From: a bacterium
Lineage (GTDB): Bacteria; Patescibacteriota; Minisyncoccia; Phycocordibacterales; CALRBL01
Reading direction: 5' to 3'
DNA length: 38,448 nt
NCBI GenBank assembly: GCA_027487075.1
Contig: JAIYEG010000009.1
Location: 1 to 38,448, forward strand
A program made the translations under genes and the position numbers. Below the pieces are notes generated by a model, which was given only the letters and a program-made list of their open reading frames with translations, was not told where the DNA came from and searched no databases. Below, one piece after another: positions 1 through 6,595 of this stretch. Each line of letters starts with the position of its first letter. The stretch's first letter is position 1.

Positions 1-93
1 CGTGCGCTCAAGAAATATCTGAAGTACTACAACACCGAACGACTTCACATGGGAATTTCGCTCAAAACCCCAACAGAATTATTAGTGAAGTGA
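1..93 (+). CDS. IS transposase (integrase-core type), C-terminal end, cut by the window edge
   Basis: Frame 1 is open from the first base to a TGA at 91-93 and encodes 30 residues. They include YYNTERLHMGISLKTPTEL, the typical end of DDE/integrase-core transposases of the IS3/IS481 type (YYN-x-x-R-x-H plus a TP motif). Only the C-terminus is visible, so the family, the catalytic triad and the integrity of the element cannot be judged. It marks the left border of an island that also holds a tRNA, a HEPN gene and a recombinase remnant. Confidence 0.75.
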   Translation, partial: RALKKYLKYYNTERLHMGISLKTPTELLVK

Positions 94-232
94 TGCGAAG
101 GTATTGATTAGATTACGTTTTAGATCCTGATCCACAAACCTCTTGGAGTACCCTTAGGCTGTCTCACCACTCTGGTACTTAACCCACATGACCAGCATAC
201 GAAATCCCTTAAGAGATTCGAATCCCTTTATC

Positions 233-261
233 TTGAGCTCTCCCATATATATTGATACTAT
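233..261 (+). promoter_or_regulatory. Probable promoter of tRNA-Ser
   Basis: TTGAGC at 233-238 and TACTAT at 256-261 are 17 bp apart, and TG precedes the -10 (TGA TACTAT, 253-261). The -10 lies 13 nt before the first tRNA base. The rest of 94-274 has no recognisable gene; it contains only a short near-palindrome around 210-227. Confidence 0.45.
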
Positions 262-274
262 GCGCATGCATATT

Positions 275-364
275 GGAGAAATGGATGAGTGGTTTAAATC
301 AACAGTTTACTAAACTGTCGATCCTTTACCGGATCCGTGGGTTCGAATCCCACTTTCTCCGCCA
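275..364 (+). tRNA. tRNA-Ser with anticodon ACT, 3' CCA encoded
   Basis: A full class II tRNA fold is visible. The acceptor GGAGAAA (275-281) pairs with TTTCTCC (354-360). The D stem is GAT/ATC (284-286/298-300), and the anticodon stem ACAGT/ACTGT (302-306/314-318) is perfect. The long variable arm is GATCC/GGATC (320-324/331-335). The T arm is GTGGG-TTCGAAT-CCCAC, with discriminator G361 and an encoded CCA (362-364). The 7-nt anticodon loop is TTACTAA, giving anticodon ACT. Bacterial serine tRNAs for AGY codons normally read GCT (loop TTGCTAA), so A34 is exceptional. The long variable arm supports serine identity. The gene looks structurally intact rather than decayed. Confidence 0.9.
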
Positions 365-382
365 AGAAAATAAAGTATCGGA

Positions 383-414
383 GTCGACCTATTTACCTAT
401 GTAAGTGGTGCGAC
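383..414. other. Stem-loop just downstream of tRNA-Ser
   Basis: GTCG-ACC (383-389) pairs with GGT-g-CGAC (407-414), and an inner TTAC (393-396) pairs with GTAA (401-404) around the loop CTAT. It begins 18 nt after the tRNA CCA, so it could act in tRNA 3'-end formation or be part of an untranslated leader. No T-run follows, so it is not a typical intrinsic terminator. Function is unknown. Confidence 0.4.
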
Positions 415-425
415 CCAAGTAAGTC

Positions 426-454
426 AAAAACGCACGATTAATTCGTGTGTTTTT
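426..454. terminator. Probable intrinsic terminator after tRNA-Ser
   Basis: AAAAACGCACGA and TCGTGTGTTTTT form a 12-bp stem with one G-T pair around a TTAAT loop, and the T-run lies in the 3' arm. It would end the tRNA-Ser transcript. Its T-tract runs directly into the -10-like TATCAT (457-462) in front of the HEPN gene. Confidence 0.6.
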
Positions 455-456
455 GT

Positions 457-462
457 TATCAT
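457..462 (+). promoter_or_regulatory. -10-like element, leaderless type, for the HEPN gene
   Basis: TATCAT preceded by TGT (extended -10) lies 7 nt before the ATG at 470. This is the spacing seen for most gene starts in the window. Confidence 0.4.
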
Positions 463-469
463 GTAAACT

Positions 470-1219
470 ATGAGCGAGAACCACTTTCCAAGAATAATGA
501 AATACTTAGAAGATATTAAGAGTAGATATTTTAGAGCCTTTTCTGCTTTTCATGTATTTGAGACATTAGAAGAAGCTCTTGCTATTAATGTTGTTGGAGA
601 AGAAAAGGCTGAACAAAATTTGAAAGTAATAAAAATGTTTAGTGGTTTTTTTCTAATGAGCAAAGAAGCCCTTCGTGTATATTTCTTTTTAGAACTTGCA
701 AAATTGTTTGATTCATCAAACCAATCACTTCAAATAAACAAGATAATTAATATTACAGAAAGTAATATCTCAAAACTAACAGTTAATGACTTTGAAGATT
801 TTAATAAAGATAGAGAGTTATTGAAAGAATTAACTGAAGGATATAAAGGTATAACTCATGAAAATTTAAATGAAATAAAAGATATTTTAAAGAAAGAACA
901 ACCTGTAATAGATAAGCTTAGGATTTATCGAGACAAATGGTTGGCTCATGATGATATAGACAAGCCTGAAATACCCGAAATAAATAGTATTGAATTGAGA
1001 TCACTTTTTGATTCGTTTGCAAAGATTATTAATATATTTAGTTCAAACATGAATCACGAATCAACAATGTGGAGTCAAGCAGAAGATAGTTCAAAATTTG
1101 ATACACAATATGTACTTGATCATTTATATAGGTTTGAAAAATATAGAATACAAGAGATTGAGGACAACGCAAAAGCAGAGATAGAAAAAATGAACAATCT
1201 TAGGAAGCAACAAGAGTAA
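470..1219 (+). CDS. AbiU2/HEPN-like protein, candidate RNase of a defence system
   Basis: The gene encodes 249 residues with no signal peptide or membrane segment; the protein is predicted to be mostly helical and highly charged. The region R-D-K-W-L-A-H (R154 to H160) is the R-x5-H pair of HEPN domains, in a context (YRDKWLAHDD) typical of the AbiU2-like HEPN family. HEPN proteins of this kind are usually metal-independent RNases in abortive-infection or toxin-antitoxin systems. The coding sequence is visibly richer in A+T than the pilus and housekeeping genes, which suggests horizontal transfer. It sits between a tRNA-Ser gene and a serine-recombinase remnant, and overlaps the latter convergently by 20 bp. 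No partner antitoxin gene is visible. The fold assignment is by motif only. The start at 470 is chosen because it lies 7 nt behind a -10-like TATCAT. Confidence 0.65.
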   Translation: MSENHFPRIMKYLEDIKSRYFRAFSAFHVFETLEEALAINVVGEEKAEQNLKVIKMFSGFFLMSKEALRVYFFLELAKLFDSSNQSLQINKIINITESNISKLTVNDFEDFNKDRELLKELTEGYKGITHENLNEIKDILKKEQPVIDKLRIYRDKWLAHDDIDKPEIPEINSIELRSLFDSFAKIINIFSSNMNHESTMWSQAEDSSKFDTQYVLDHLYRFEKYRIQEIEDNAKAEIEKMNNLRKQQE

Positions 1220-1790
1220 GTTCTTTATCCTTATACACAATCCTCGATCTAAGATTCGCTAGTAGCTCTCGTTTCTCTCCAACCGTACCTTCTTTGAGAA
1301 TATACTTCGCATAGTTCCTTATATCTGTTTCTTTGTTGTTTTTAATCTTATCGGTTGCACCAAGTACCGATCTTTGGAAGATGTTGAATCTCGCGATCTC
1401 GTCTTCAAGCTTTTGTCTCATTCCAAGCTCGTTGATATTTACCTTATCGAGAATATTCAGAAGCTCTTTTATTAAATCTTCTTCTCGTATGTATTGATTT
1501 TTGCAATTTCTATCTCTTGATCTCACACATGAATAGTAGATATATTTCGCATGCGTTCCATCTTTAAGTTGTTTCCATTTTTCTTCTGCTGATATTCCAC
1601 TTCCACAGTATCTGCAAGTGAATAGTTTTGTGAATGCGAATTCCTTATTTTCTCTCTGTATATTATCTCGCTTGAGTTGTGCTGGTGCTTTTTCAAAAAG
1701 CTCTTGGGTTATCAAAGGTTCATGTTTTCCTGTATACCAATTACCACTGCCTTTCGGATGTTGGCAGCCGAGCTCGAAGCAAAGATCAAT
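1200..1790 (-). pseudogene. Serine site-specific recombinase remnant (zinc-ribbon and C-terminal part only)
   Basis: Minus-strand reading shows GNWYTGKHEPLITQELFEKA, the classic linker of large serine recombinases. It is followed by a zinc beta-ribbon with C-x2-C (CRYCGSG) and a second pair in CVRSRDRNC, then a helical C-terminus. The N-terminal resolvase domain with the catalytic serine and the recombinase helix are absent. Homology starts near 1751, the open frame ends at an in-frame TGA (1791-1793), and the next gene on this strand ends at 1786. A TTG at 1715 is the only usable start, so no functional enzyme is expected. This is the scar of an integrated element, which probably also brought the HEPN gene. 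Confidence 0.75.
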
Positions 1791-2418
1791 TCACTATAGT
1801 TATTGCTTCATCAGCGCTCTTTCGTGTCTTCGGCAACTTCGCATACGCATCATCGCCTCGATACCCAAGTGCGAGCATGGTGGTTGCTCGAAGATTCTTT
1901 TCTTTGAGTCCCAGAATCTCATCCACCTGATCACTATTGAATCCTTCCATCGGTCCTGAGTCGATCGACATAAGTGCTGCAGTCTCAATCATCACACCAA
2001 GAGGGATATAGGTCTGACGCATGAGCCATTCTTTAGCACCATCACCGTACTGCGATGCGGTGCCGTGTACCATATCCGAAAATCCTTTAAGGTCTTCGAC
2101 AGTTTTACCCTGATTCTTAGCGGTGCGTTCGATGAGTTCATTCACCACGTTTGTGGTATCAGTACGCGTCGCGATGACTATGAGATAGGTCGCATCAGTC
2201 ACTTTCGGCTGATCATATGCAGCAGCACGCAGCTTGGTGCGGAGTTCGGGGTTTTTCACTACGATGAATTCCCATGGCTCAAGGCCATACACAGAAGGGG
2301 AGAGACGCCCTGCTTCGAGGATTGTGTGCAAGTCTTCTTCAGATACCGCCTTCGATGAGTCGTAGATCTTTGTTGCATAGCGCCACTTCATTGCTTCCAA
2401 AATTGTTGTTGTATTCAT
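1786..2418 (-). CDS. NAD(P)H-dependent nitroreductase (NfsB-like)
   Basis: The 210-residue protein has the full length of the FMN-dependent nitroreductase family. Features include the FMN-phosphate-binding start (MKWRYATKIYD, near residues 11-21), RLSPSVYGLEPWEFIVV (near 38-54) and a C-terminal GLKEKNLRATTMLALGYRGDD. These enzymes reduce quinones, nitro compounds or flavins with NAD(P)H in the cytoplasm as homodimers. The ATG at 2418 is the natural N-terminus. A sigma70-type promoter (TTGTAA-17-TATAAT on the minus strand) lies 19 nt upstream, so this gene would have a short leader. The gene is complete but its stop codon touches the recombinase remnant, marking the right border of the island. 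The exact substrate cannot be read from the sequence. Confidence 0.9.
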   Translation of the reverse strand: MNTTTILEAMKWRYATKIYDSSKAVSEEDLHTILEAGRLSPSVYGLEPWEFIVVKNPELRTKLRAAAYDQPKVTDATYLIVIATRTDTTNVVNELIERTAKNQGKTVEDLKGFSDMVHGTASQYGDGAKEWLMRQTYIPLGVMIETAALMSIDSGPMEGFNSDQVDEILGLKEKNLRATTMLALGYRGDDAYAKLPKTRKSADEAITIVN

Positions 2419-2437
2419 GTTTTGTTAGGGTGTGACC

Positions 2438-2466
2438 ATTATATGATGTCTCATACACTCTTACAA
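2438..2466 (-). promoter_or_regulatory. Promoter of the nitroreductase gene
   Basis: On the minus strand, TTGTAA (2466-2461) and TATAAT (2443-2438) are 17 bp apart. The -10 ends 19 nt before the ATG, predicting a leader of about 12 nt without a Shine-Dalgarno sequence. It is one of the few leadered starts in the window. Confidence 0.6.
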
Positions 2467-2488
2467 ACCGTCTTTTAGGTATATAAAG

Positions 2489-2531
2489 TGTGGATAACAC
2501 ATTGCCACATGCTCTTTATTGTTGGTAAAAT
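2489..2531 (+). promoter_or_regulatory. Promoter of the secreted Ig-like protein, with a DnaA-box-like 9-mer upstream
   Basis: TTGCCA (2502-2507) and TAAAAT (2526-2531, preceded by TGG) are 18 bp apart and 7 nt before the ATG at 2539. TGTGGATAA at 2489-2497 equals the consensus DnaA box TTATCCACA on the minus strand. It lies between the two divergent promoters, where binding could affect both genes; a chance match is possible. Confidence 0.45.
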
Positions 2532-2538
2532 GAAGTTT

Positions 2539-3798
2539 ATGAAAAAAACAATCGTCATGGCGGCATCAGTCATCGCAATATGCGCGAGCTTTGCTTATCT
2601 TTCCTATTCATTCATCGCACCGGATGGAGTATTGCGAGCGGCAGTAAATAATTCGCTTGCACTCGTTATTAATCCTAATCGTGTCATCACTATTAATTCA
2701 GTGACAGGTTCAACGTTTGCCCCCGGTTCATTCCTTTTGGTTGATTATACAGCAACAAATTTTTCTTCAAGACAAAACTTCACTATTGATCTTATTACCG
2801 CATCTGATGAACGAGTTGTCACAAGACTCGCTACAGCTCGTTCTAATAGAGCGCAGATACGAGTACAAATTCCTACCAAAGAAGATAAGAAGCCTTTTGA
2901 GTCAGGGAGTTACAAAATAAAGCTTACGGCTATACCTTTGAAAGGTGATACCCAGCAAATTGTTGCTTACAGTGAGCCTTTTGCCATCAATACTCCCGTA
3001 GATGAAAATACTTCATTTACATTCACCAATCCAACAGGAGGTGTATATGTTTTGGGAATTAACACGTTTATTAACGCGAGGTGGACATATGATGGTCTCG
3101 ACAAGAATGCACCGGTGTCATTTGCTCTCGTGAATGAGAGCAATGAAGTTGTTCAAGCATTAGCAAGCAAATCTTTGGCTAGTTCAAATTCTGCTCGACT
3201 TACTCCTACTCCATCACTTGCTCTTGGTGTTTACAAACTTGCCGCAACGGTAGGTTCCTCAACAGAAGTATCGTACAGCAAGCCATTTAGTGTTATTCAA
3301 AAAAATACTTCTGGATCTATGGTTGTGTATCCCGCCACGCCCGATGATAAAAGTCGAAATCTTGTAGCGGGAAGAGAAACAATGTATGTATATTTTGACG
3401 CACCAACAAGAACGGCTAAAAGCACGATCTGCTTGCTCTCACTTCAGAAAGATGGTGTTCCTGTAACTCCGACACTTGCAAATGGACTAAAAAAGTCAGT
3501 AAAAGTTCCAACCGTTATTGAGTATGGTGGTGAATCGGGGACTTCATTTAGAAAGACACGCGACGTTAATGGTAAGCTTAATCCACTCGTATATGAGGTG
3601 GTGTTTGACCCAGACATTGTAGGTGACGGATATTCAATCAACTGCGTAACCCTTGCTGGCAGAGTTTCATCGCGAAGTAACACCTTTAGTATCAAGTCAG
3701 TAAAACCTGGAACAAATAACCCTACTGCGGCGGAGCTTATCGAAGAATCTTTTGTGATTCCTTCTGAAGCAGCAAACAGTGAAGAAATTAGTCTATAA
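2539..3798 (+). CDS. Secreted or membrane-anchored protein with Ig-like beta domains, function unknown
   Basis: With the start at 2539 the protein has 419 residues and begins MKKTIVMAASVIAICASFAYL, a signal peptide or N-terminal anchor. An in-frame ATG at 2530 would add MKF, but it overlaps the -10 element TAAAAT (2526-2531), so 2539 is preferred. The mature part is rich in Ser, Thr, Val and Asn and looks like tandem beta-sandwich modules: FTFTNPTGGVYVLG, SYSKPFSVIQ and similar strands recur about every 100 residues. Two or three cysteines (in STICLLSL and SINCVTL) may form a disulfide. The C-terminus is acidic, with no LPXTG motif and no second membrane segment. I recognise no specific family; a cell-surface adhesin-like role is inference. 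The next gene follows after 5 nt. Confidence 0.65.
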   Translation: MKKTIVMAASVIAICASFAYLSYSFIAPDGVLRAAVNNSLALVINPNRVITINSVTGSTFAPGSFLLVDYTATNFSSRQNFTIDLITASDERVVTRLATARSNRAQIRVQIPTKEDKKPFESGSYKIKLTAIPLKGDTQQIVAYSEPFAINTPVDENTSFTFTNPTGGVYVLGINTFINARWTYDGLDKNAPVSFALVNESNEVVQALASKSLASSNSARLTPTPSLALGVYKLAATVGSSTEVSYSKPFSVIQKNTSGSMVVYPATPDDKSRNLVAGRETMYVYFDAPTRTAKSTICLLSLQKDGVPVTPTLANGLKKSVKVPTVIEYGGESGTSFRKTRDVNGKLNPLVYEVVFDPDIVGDGYSINCVTLAGRVSSRSNTFSIKSVKPGTNNPTAAELIEESFVIPSEAANSEEISL

Positions 3799-3803
3799 AA
3801 TTC

Positions 3804-4598
3804 ATGCTATTTTTCACCGAATTCAAAAAAAGTCTGACTGACTGGGCCTGGTATAAGCAGATTGCACAAGGGGCTCCCACTCTGCGTATTCGCTATTCCT
3901 TCGTGCTTTCGCTCATTCACGCGCTTGCGATTGTCGTCGCGTTTACGGTGATGCTCTATACCGTTCTCATTCCCTCACTTAAGAGCTTTGTTAATAATCG
4001 TGTCCCTGAAGAGGTGACCGTTACCGTAAAGTCAGGCGTACTCTCACTTGATAAGCCAGCTCCATACCGTATCGCATTTACTGATGATGAGCGAAAGAAA
4101 AATGGCAACATCTCGAATTTCTTGGTCATTGATCCTGATGCTCAAGCTACACTCGATGCTCCTCAGAAGAATGACACACTCATTTTTGCCACAAAAGATA
4201 CGGTCATTGTAAAGCGCGAATCAGGCGAGGTGCGTGCGTATCCATTGAAAGATATGCCAGATGTAACGCTATCAAGGCAGAGTATCAATGACTTTATTGT
4301 CAAAGCAGAGAAGTATGCGTGGTTTCTTCCTGTGTTGCTCACTGTTGTTCTCATGGTATCCATATTCCTGTTCCAACTTTTGATGTGTGCTGCCGCCGGA
4401 GCGCTCATCTACTTCTTCAGAAAGATGATGTCTAAGCCTCTTACCTTTGGTAATTCTTTTTCCGTTGCACTCCATGCCTATACGTTTGTCTTTGTGATCC
4501 AAATCCTGCTTGTTTTTGTCGGAGGAGGATTCGGCTTCTTCTTATCAGCTTTAATTACCGCAGCACTCGGACTGTTCTTCATTCATGAGACCCAATAA
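3804..4598 (+). CDS. DUF1189-like integral membrane protein
   Basis: The 264-residue protein opens with FFTEFKKSLTDWAWYKQIA, typical of DUF1189 family starts. It has a first membrane helix near residues 31-56 and an extracytoplasmic domain of about 115 residues. A cluster of hydrophobic helices follows near 172-206 and 217-262. The family occurs in many Gram-positive and CPR genomes and its function is not known. The extracellular part holds short beta-strand motifs such as DTVIVKRESGEVRAYPL. The gene overlaps the next by 14 bp, and the first gene of the trio ends 5 nt upstream, so the three are probably co-transcribed. No catalytic residues can be pointed out. Confidence 0.65.
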   Translation: MLFFTEFKKSLTDWAWYKQIAQGAPTLRIRYSFVLSLIHALAIVVAFTVMLYTVLIPSLKSFVNNRVPEEVTVTVKSGVLSLDKPAPYRIAFTDDERKKNGNISNFLVIDPDAQATLDAPQKNDTLIFATKDTVIVKRESGEVRAYPLKDMPDVTLSRQSINDFIVKAEKYAWFLPVLLTVVLMVSIFLFQLLMCAAAGALIYFFRKMMSKPLTFGNSFSVALHAYTFVFVIQILLVFVGGGFGFFLSALITAALGLFFIHETQ

Positions 4599-5970
4599 TT
4601 CTCCGTGGCTTCATCAGCTCAAACGTCAGCGTCCCGTTGCTCCAGTAATCGGAGATGTGTCTGCAGATGTGGTGATCGTAGGTGGTGGTATTGCGGGTCT
4701 CACTACTGCATATTTCACGCTCAAACATACAAAACATAGTGTTGCACTTATCGAAGGTGGTATGGTTGCGCATGGTGCGACGGGTCATAATGCAGGGCAG
4801 ATGACAAGCTACTTCGAAAAGCAGATCGTGAATATTGCAAAAGACTTTGGTCTTGATATGGTGCGAGAGGCACAAGCTCATATTGATTCTGCGTGGGATT
4901 TGCTCGAAGAAATATGCAAAGATGCGCGTCTCTCTACGCCCTATTACCGCTTTACGGGATATGCGGGTTTGTGTAGTAAAGAAGAAATACTGCTTCATCT
5001 TGAGAATAACTACATTCTCAAGGATCATCCGACGCTCCTTGAGCCTCTTATGATAGCTCCCGAGGCGGGTTTTGAAGTCGCAGAGCTTCAGAAATATGTT
5101 GGTCTTTATGACATTGTTCCACATGACGATATTCTCGAGACGCTCGAAACTAAAAACCGCACGTACATAGCTGCGCTTTCTGCAAAGAAGGGGGTGATGA
5201 ATAGTGCTCTCTTTACTGAAGAGCTTGCGGGATTTCTTTTGAGTCAGTATGTGGATCGTTTTGTGCTTCATGAAGAAAGTTTTGTTGAAGAGGTGATTCT
5301 TGAAAAAGACCATGCGATGCTTAAAGTGAATCATCATGACGTGAAAGCGGGGAGGGTGGTGTTGTGTACTAATGGGTTTGAAAAATTCAGTATTATTAAT
5401 CATGAGGGAATGGATATTGACAAGCGATTTCATCACTCAATCAGTGGAACTATTGGATATATGGCGGGATATCTTGATGCTGATGGTAAGCCGCCGGTGG
5501 CTATTAGTTATATTCCGAATGCGGGAACAGGGGCGAGTGGATCATATGATAGCGATCCCTACTTCTATATGACACGCCGTCCGTTTGAGACCGATCTGGA
5601 AGTAGCACATAATCTTATTTCTGTTGGTGGCCCCGATCTTCCGATCGAAGATACTTCAGTGTATTCAAAAGATGCCCATGAATATTCTGAAGAAGCCTTC
5701 GCAGACATTGATGGTTTTTTGCACTCGACGTACAAGAATGCGCCAAAAGGTGAGATCCCGTATGCATTTCATTGGCATGGTCTTATGGGATACACGCCGA
5801 ATGGTGTGCGACTTGTGGGTGAAGAACCACTTAATCGGGTGCTTCTTTATAATCTTGGTTGTAATGGGGTTGGGATTCTTCCATCAATATACGGTGGTTC
5901 ACGTATTGCACACATTCTGAATGGAGAAATAGTACCTCCCTCAATCTTTGATCCTCGTAGTGCTCAGTGA
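4585..5970 (+). CDS. FAD-dependent oxidoreductase (DAO family, amine-oxidase/PuuB-like)
   Basis: The 461-residue protein has an N-terminal Rossmann motif DVVIVGGGIAGLTTAYF (GGGIAG at 33-38) with an acidic residue after the second strand (ALIEGG). The GATGHNAGQM segment is typical of D-amino-acid oxidase-like enzymes that bind FAD. The C-terminal FAD-contact region reads HWHGLMGYTPNGVRLVG and LYNLGCNGVGILPS. Relatives oxidise amines or amino acids such as gamma-glutamylputrescine or sarcosine; the substrate here is unknown. No signal peptide is seen, so the enzyme is expected in the cytoplasm. It overlaps the upstream membrane-protein gene by 14 bp and meets the ComF-like gene tail to tail with a 7-bp overlap. 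Confidence 0.85.
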   Translation: MRPNNSPWLHQLKRQRPVAPVIGDVSADVVIVGGGIAGLTTAYFTLKHTKHSVALIEGGMVAHGATGHNAGQMTSYFEKQIVNIAKDFGLDMVREAQAHIDSAWDLLEEICKDARLSTPYYRFTGYAGLCSKEEILLHLENNYILKDHPTLLEPLMIAPEAGFEVAELQKYVGLYDIVPHDDILETLETKNRTYIAALSAKKGVMNSALFTEELAGFLLSQYVDRFVLHEESFVEEVILEKDHAMLKVNHHDVKAGRVVLCTNGFEKFSIINHEGMDIDKRFHHSISGTIGYMAGYLDADGKPPVAISYIPNAGTGASGSYDSDPYFYMTRRPFETDLEVAHNLISVGGPDLPIEDTSVYSKDAHEYSEEAFADIDGFLHSTYKNAPKGEIPYAFHWHGLMGYTPNGVRLVGEEPLNRVLLYNLGCNGVGILPSIYGGSRIAHILNGEIVPPSIFDPRSAQ

Positions 5971-6566
5971 GCAAGAGTGAAGGCGGTGACACTCAAAGCG
6001 CCTGCTTCACGTAATGCTCGCTTCATTTCTGCGATCGTTGCTCCTGTGGTACAGACGTCATCGATAATGATGATGTGGGTATTTTTAACTACGGCACTAT
6101 GAGCCATAAAGCTGTGAGTAAGTGAGGTGAGGCGATCCGCCCTCTTTTTGGTGCTTTGGGGTGGGCGGTGAGTACGATGTACCGCATGACATAGAAGCCT
6201 AAGGTGTCGACTGTGGTCATGTGCGATGATTGCCTTTGCAAGGAGTAGGGTGTGGTCGTATCCGCGCTGTAATCGACGTTTTAATGATTGTGGTACAGGG
6301 ATGAGGAGAACGGGGTATTCACCTTTATAGTGGGTGCATATATGGAGGTGCAATAATGCTCCCCCGAGAGCGATGGAAGGGGAGTGATGAGTGAATTTTA
6401 TACCACGTATGAGAGCTTTGGTAAGTGGATGTTGATAGGTGAGTACGGCATTTTGATGTGGTGACGGAGGAATAGATGAACGTAGTTTTTGGGGAGTAAG
6501 GGCTTCGAGTGTCTGTATGAGTGGGTTTTTGGGGAAAAGAATTGAAGACACTATTTTTTTTATCAT
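5964..6566 (-). CDS. comF: ComF-like phosphoribosyltransferase-fold protein
   Basis: The C-terminal half carries the PRPP-binding loop IIIIDDVCTTGATIAEM and the preceding VLLIPVPQSLKRRLQRGYDHTLLLA motif, both typical of ComF/GntX proteins. ComF is a competence-associated protein needed for natural transformation in several bacteria. The start at 6566 (MIKKIVSS, 200 residues) is preferred over an upstream in-frame ATG at 6602 that overlaps the divergent pilM. The N-terminal Cys4 zinc finger of standard ComF is missing; the N-terminus has only PLTKALIRGIKF in common with the family. Its position head to head with the pilus operon supports a role in DNA uptake, which is inference. Confidence 0.75.
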   Translation of the reverse strand: MIKKIVSSILFPKNPLIQTLEALTPQKLRSSIPPSPHQNAVLTYQHPLTKALIRGIKFTHHSPSIALGGALLHLHICTHYKGEYPVLLIPVPQSLKRRLQRGYDHTLLLAKAIIAHDHSRHLRLLCHAVHRTHRPPQSTKKRADRLTSLTHSFMAHSAVVKNTHIIIIDDVCTTGATIAEMKRALREAGALSVTAFTLAH

Positions 6567-6595
6567 GGTATACTCCAATACATATATAAAGTCAT

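Noticed and set aside
208-235. T-arm-like sequence (GATTCGAATC) upstream of tRNA-Ser, possible tRNA fragment
   Set aside because: The bases next to the TTCGAAT loop do not pair as a T stem, and no acceptor, D or anticodon arm is found on either strand.
4579-5436. A long antisense open frame of 285 codons opposite the FAD-dependent oxidoreductase gene
   Set aside because: Its translation is His/Arg/Met-rich and resembles no protein family; the sense strand has clear DAO motifs. It is a shadow of codon bias.
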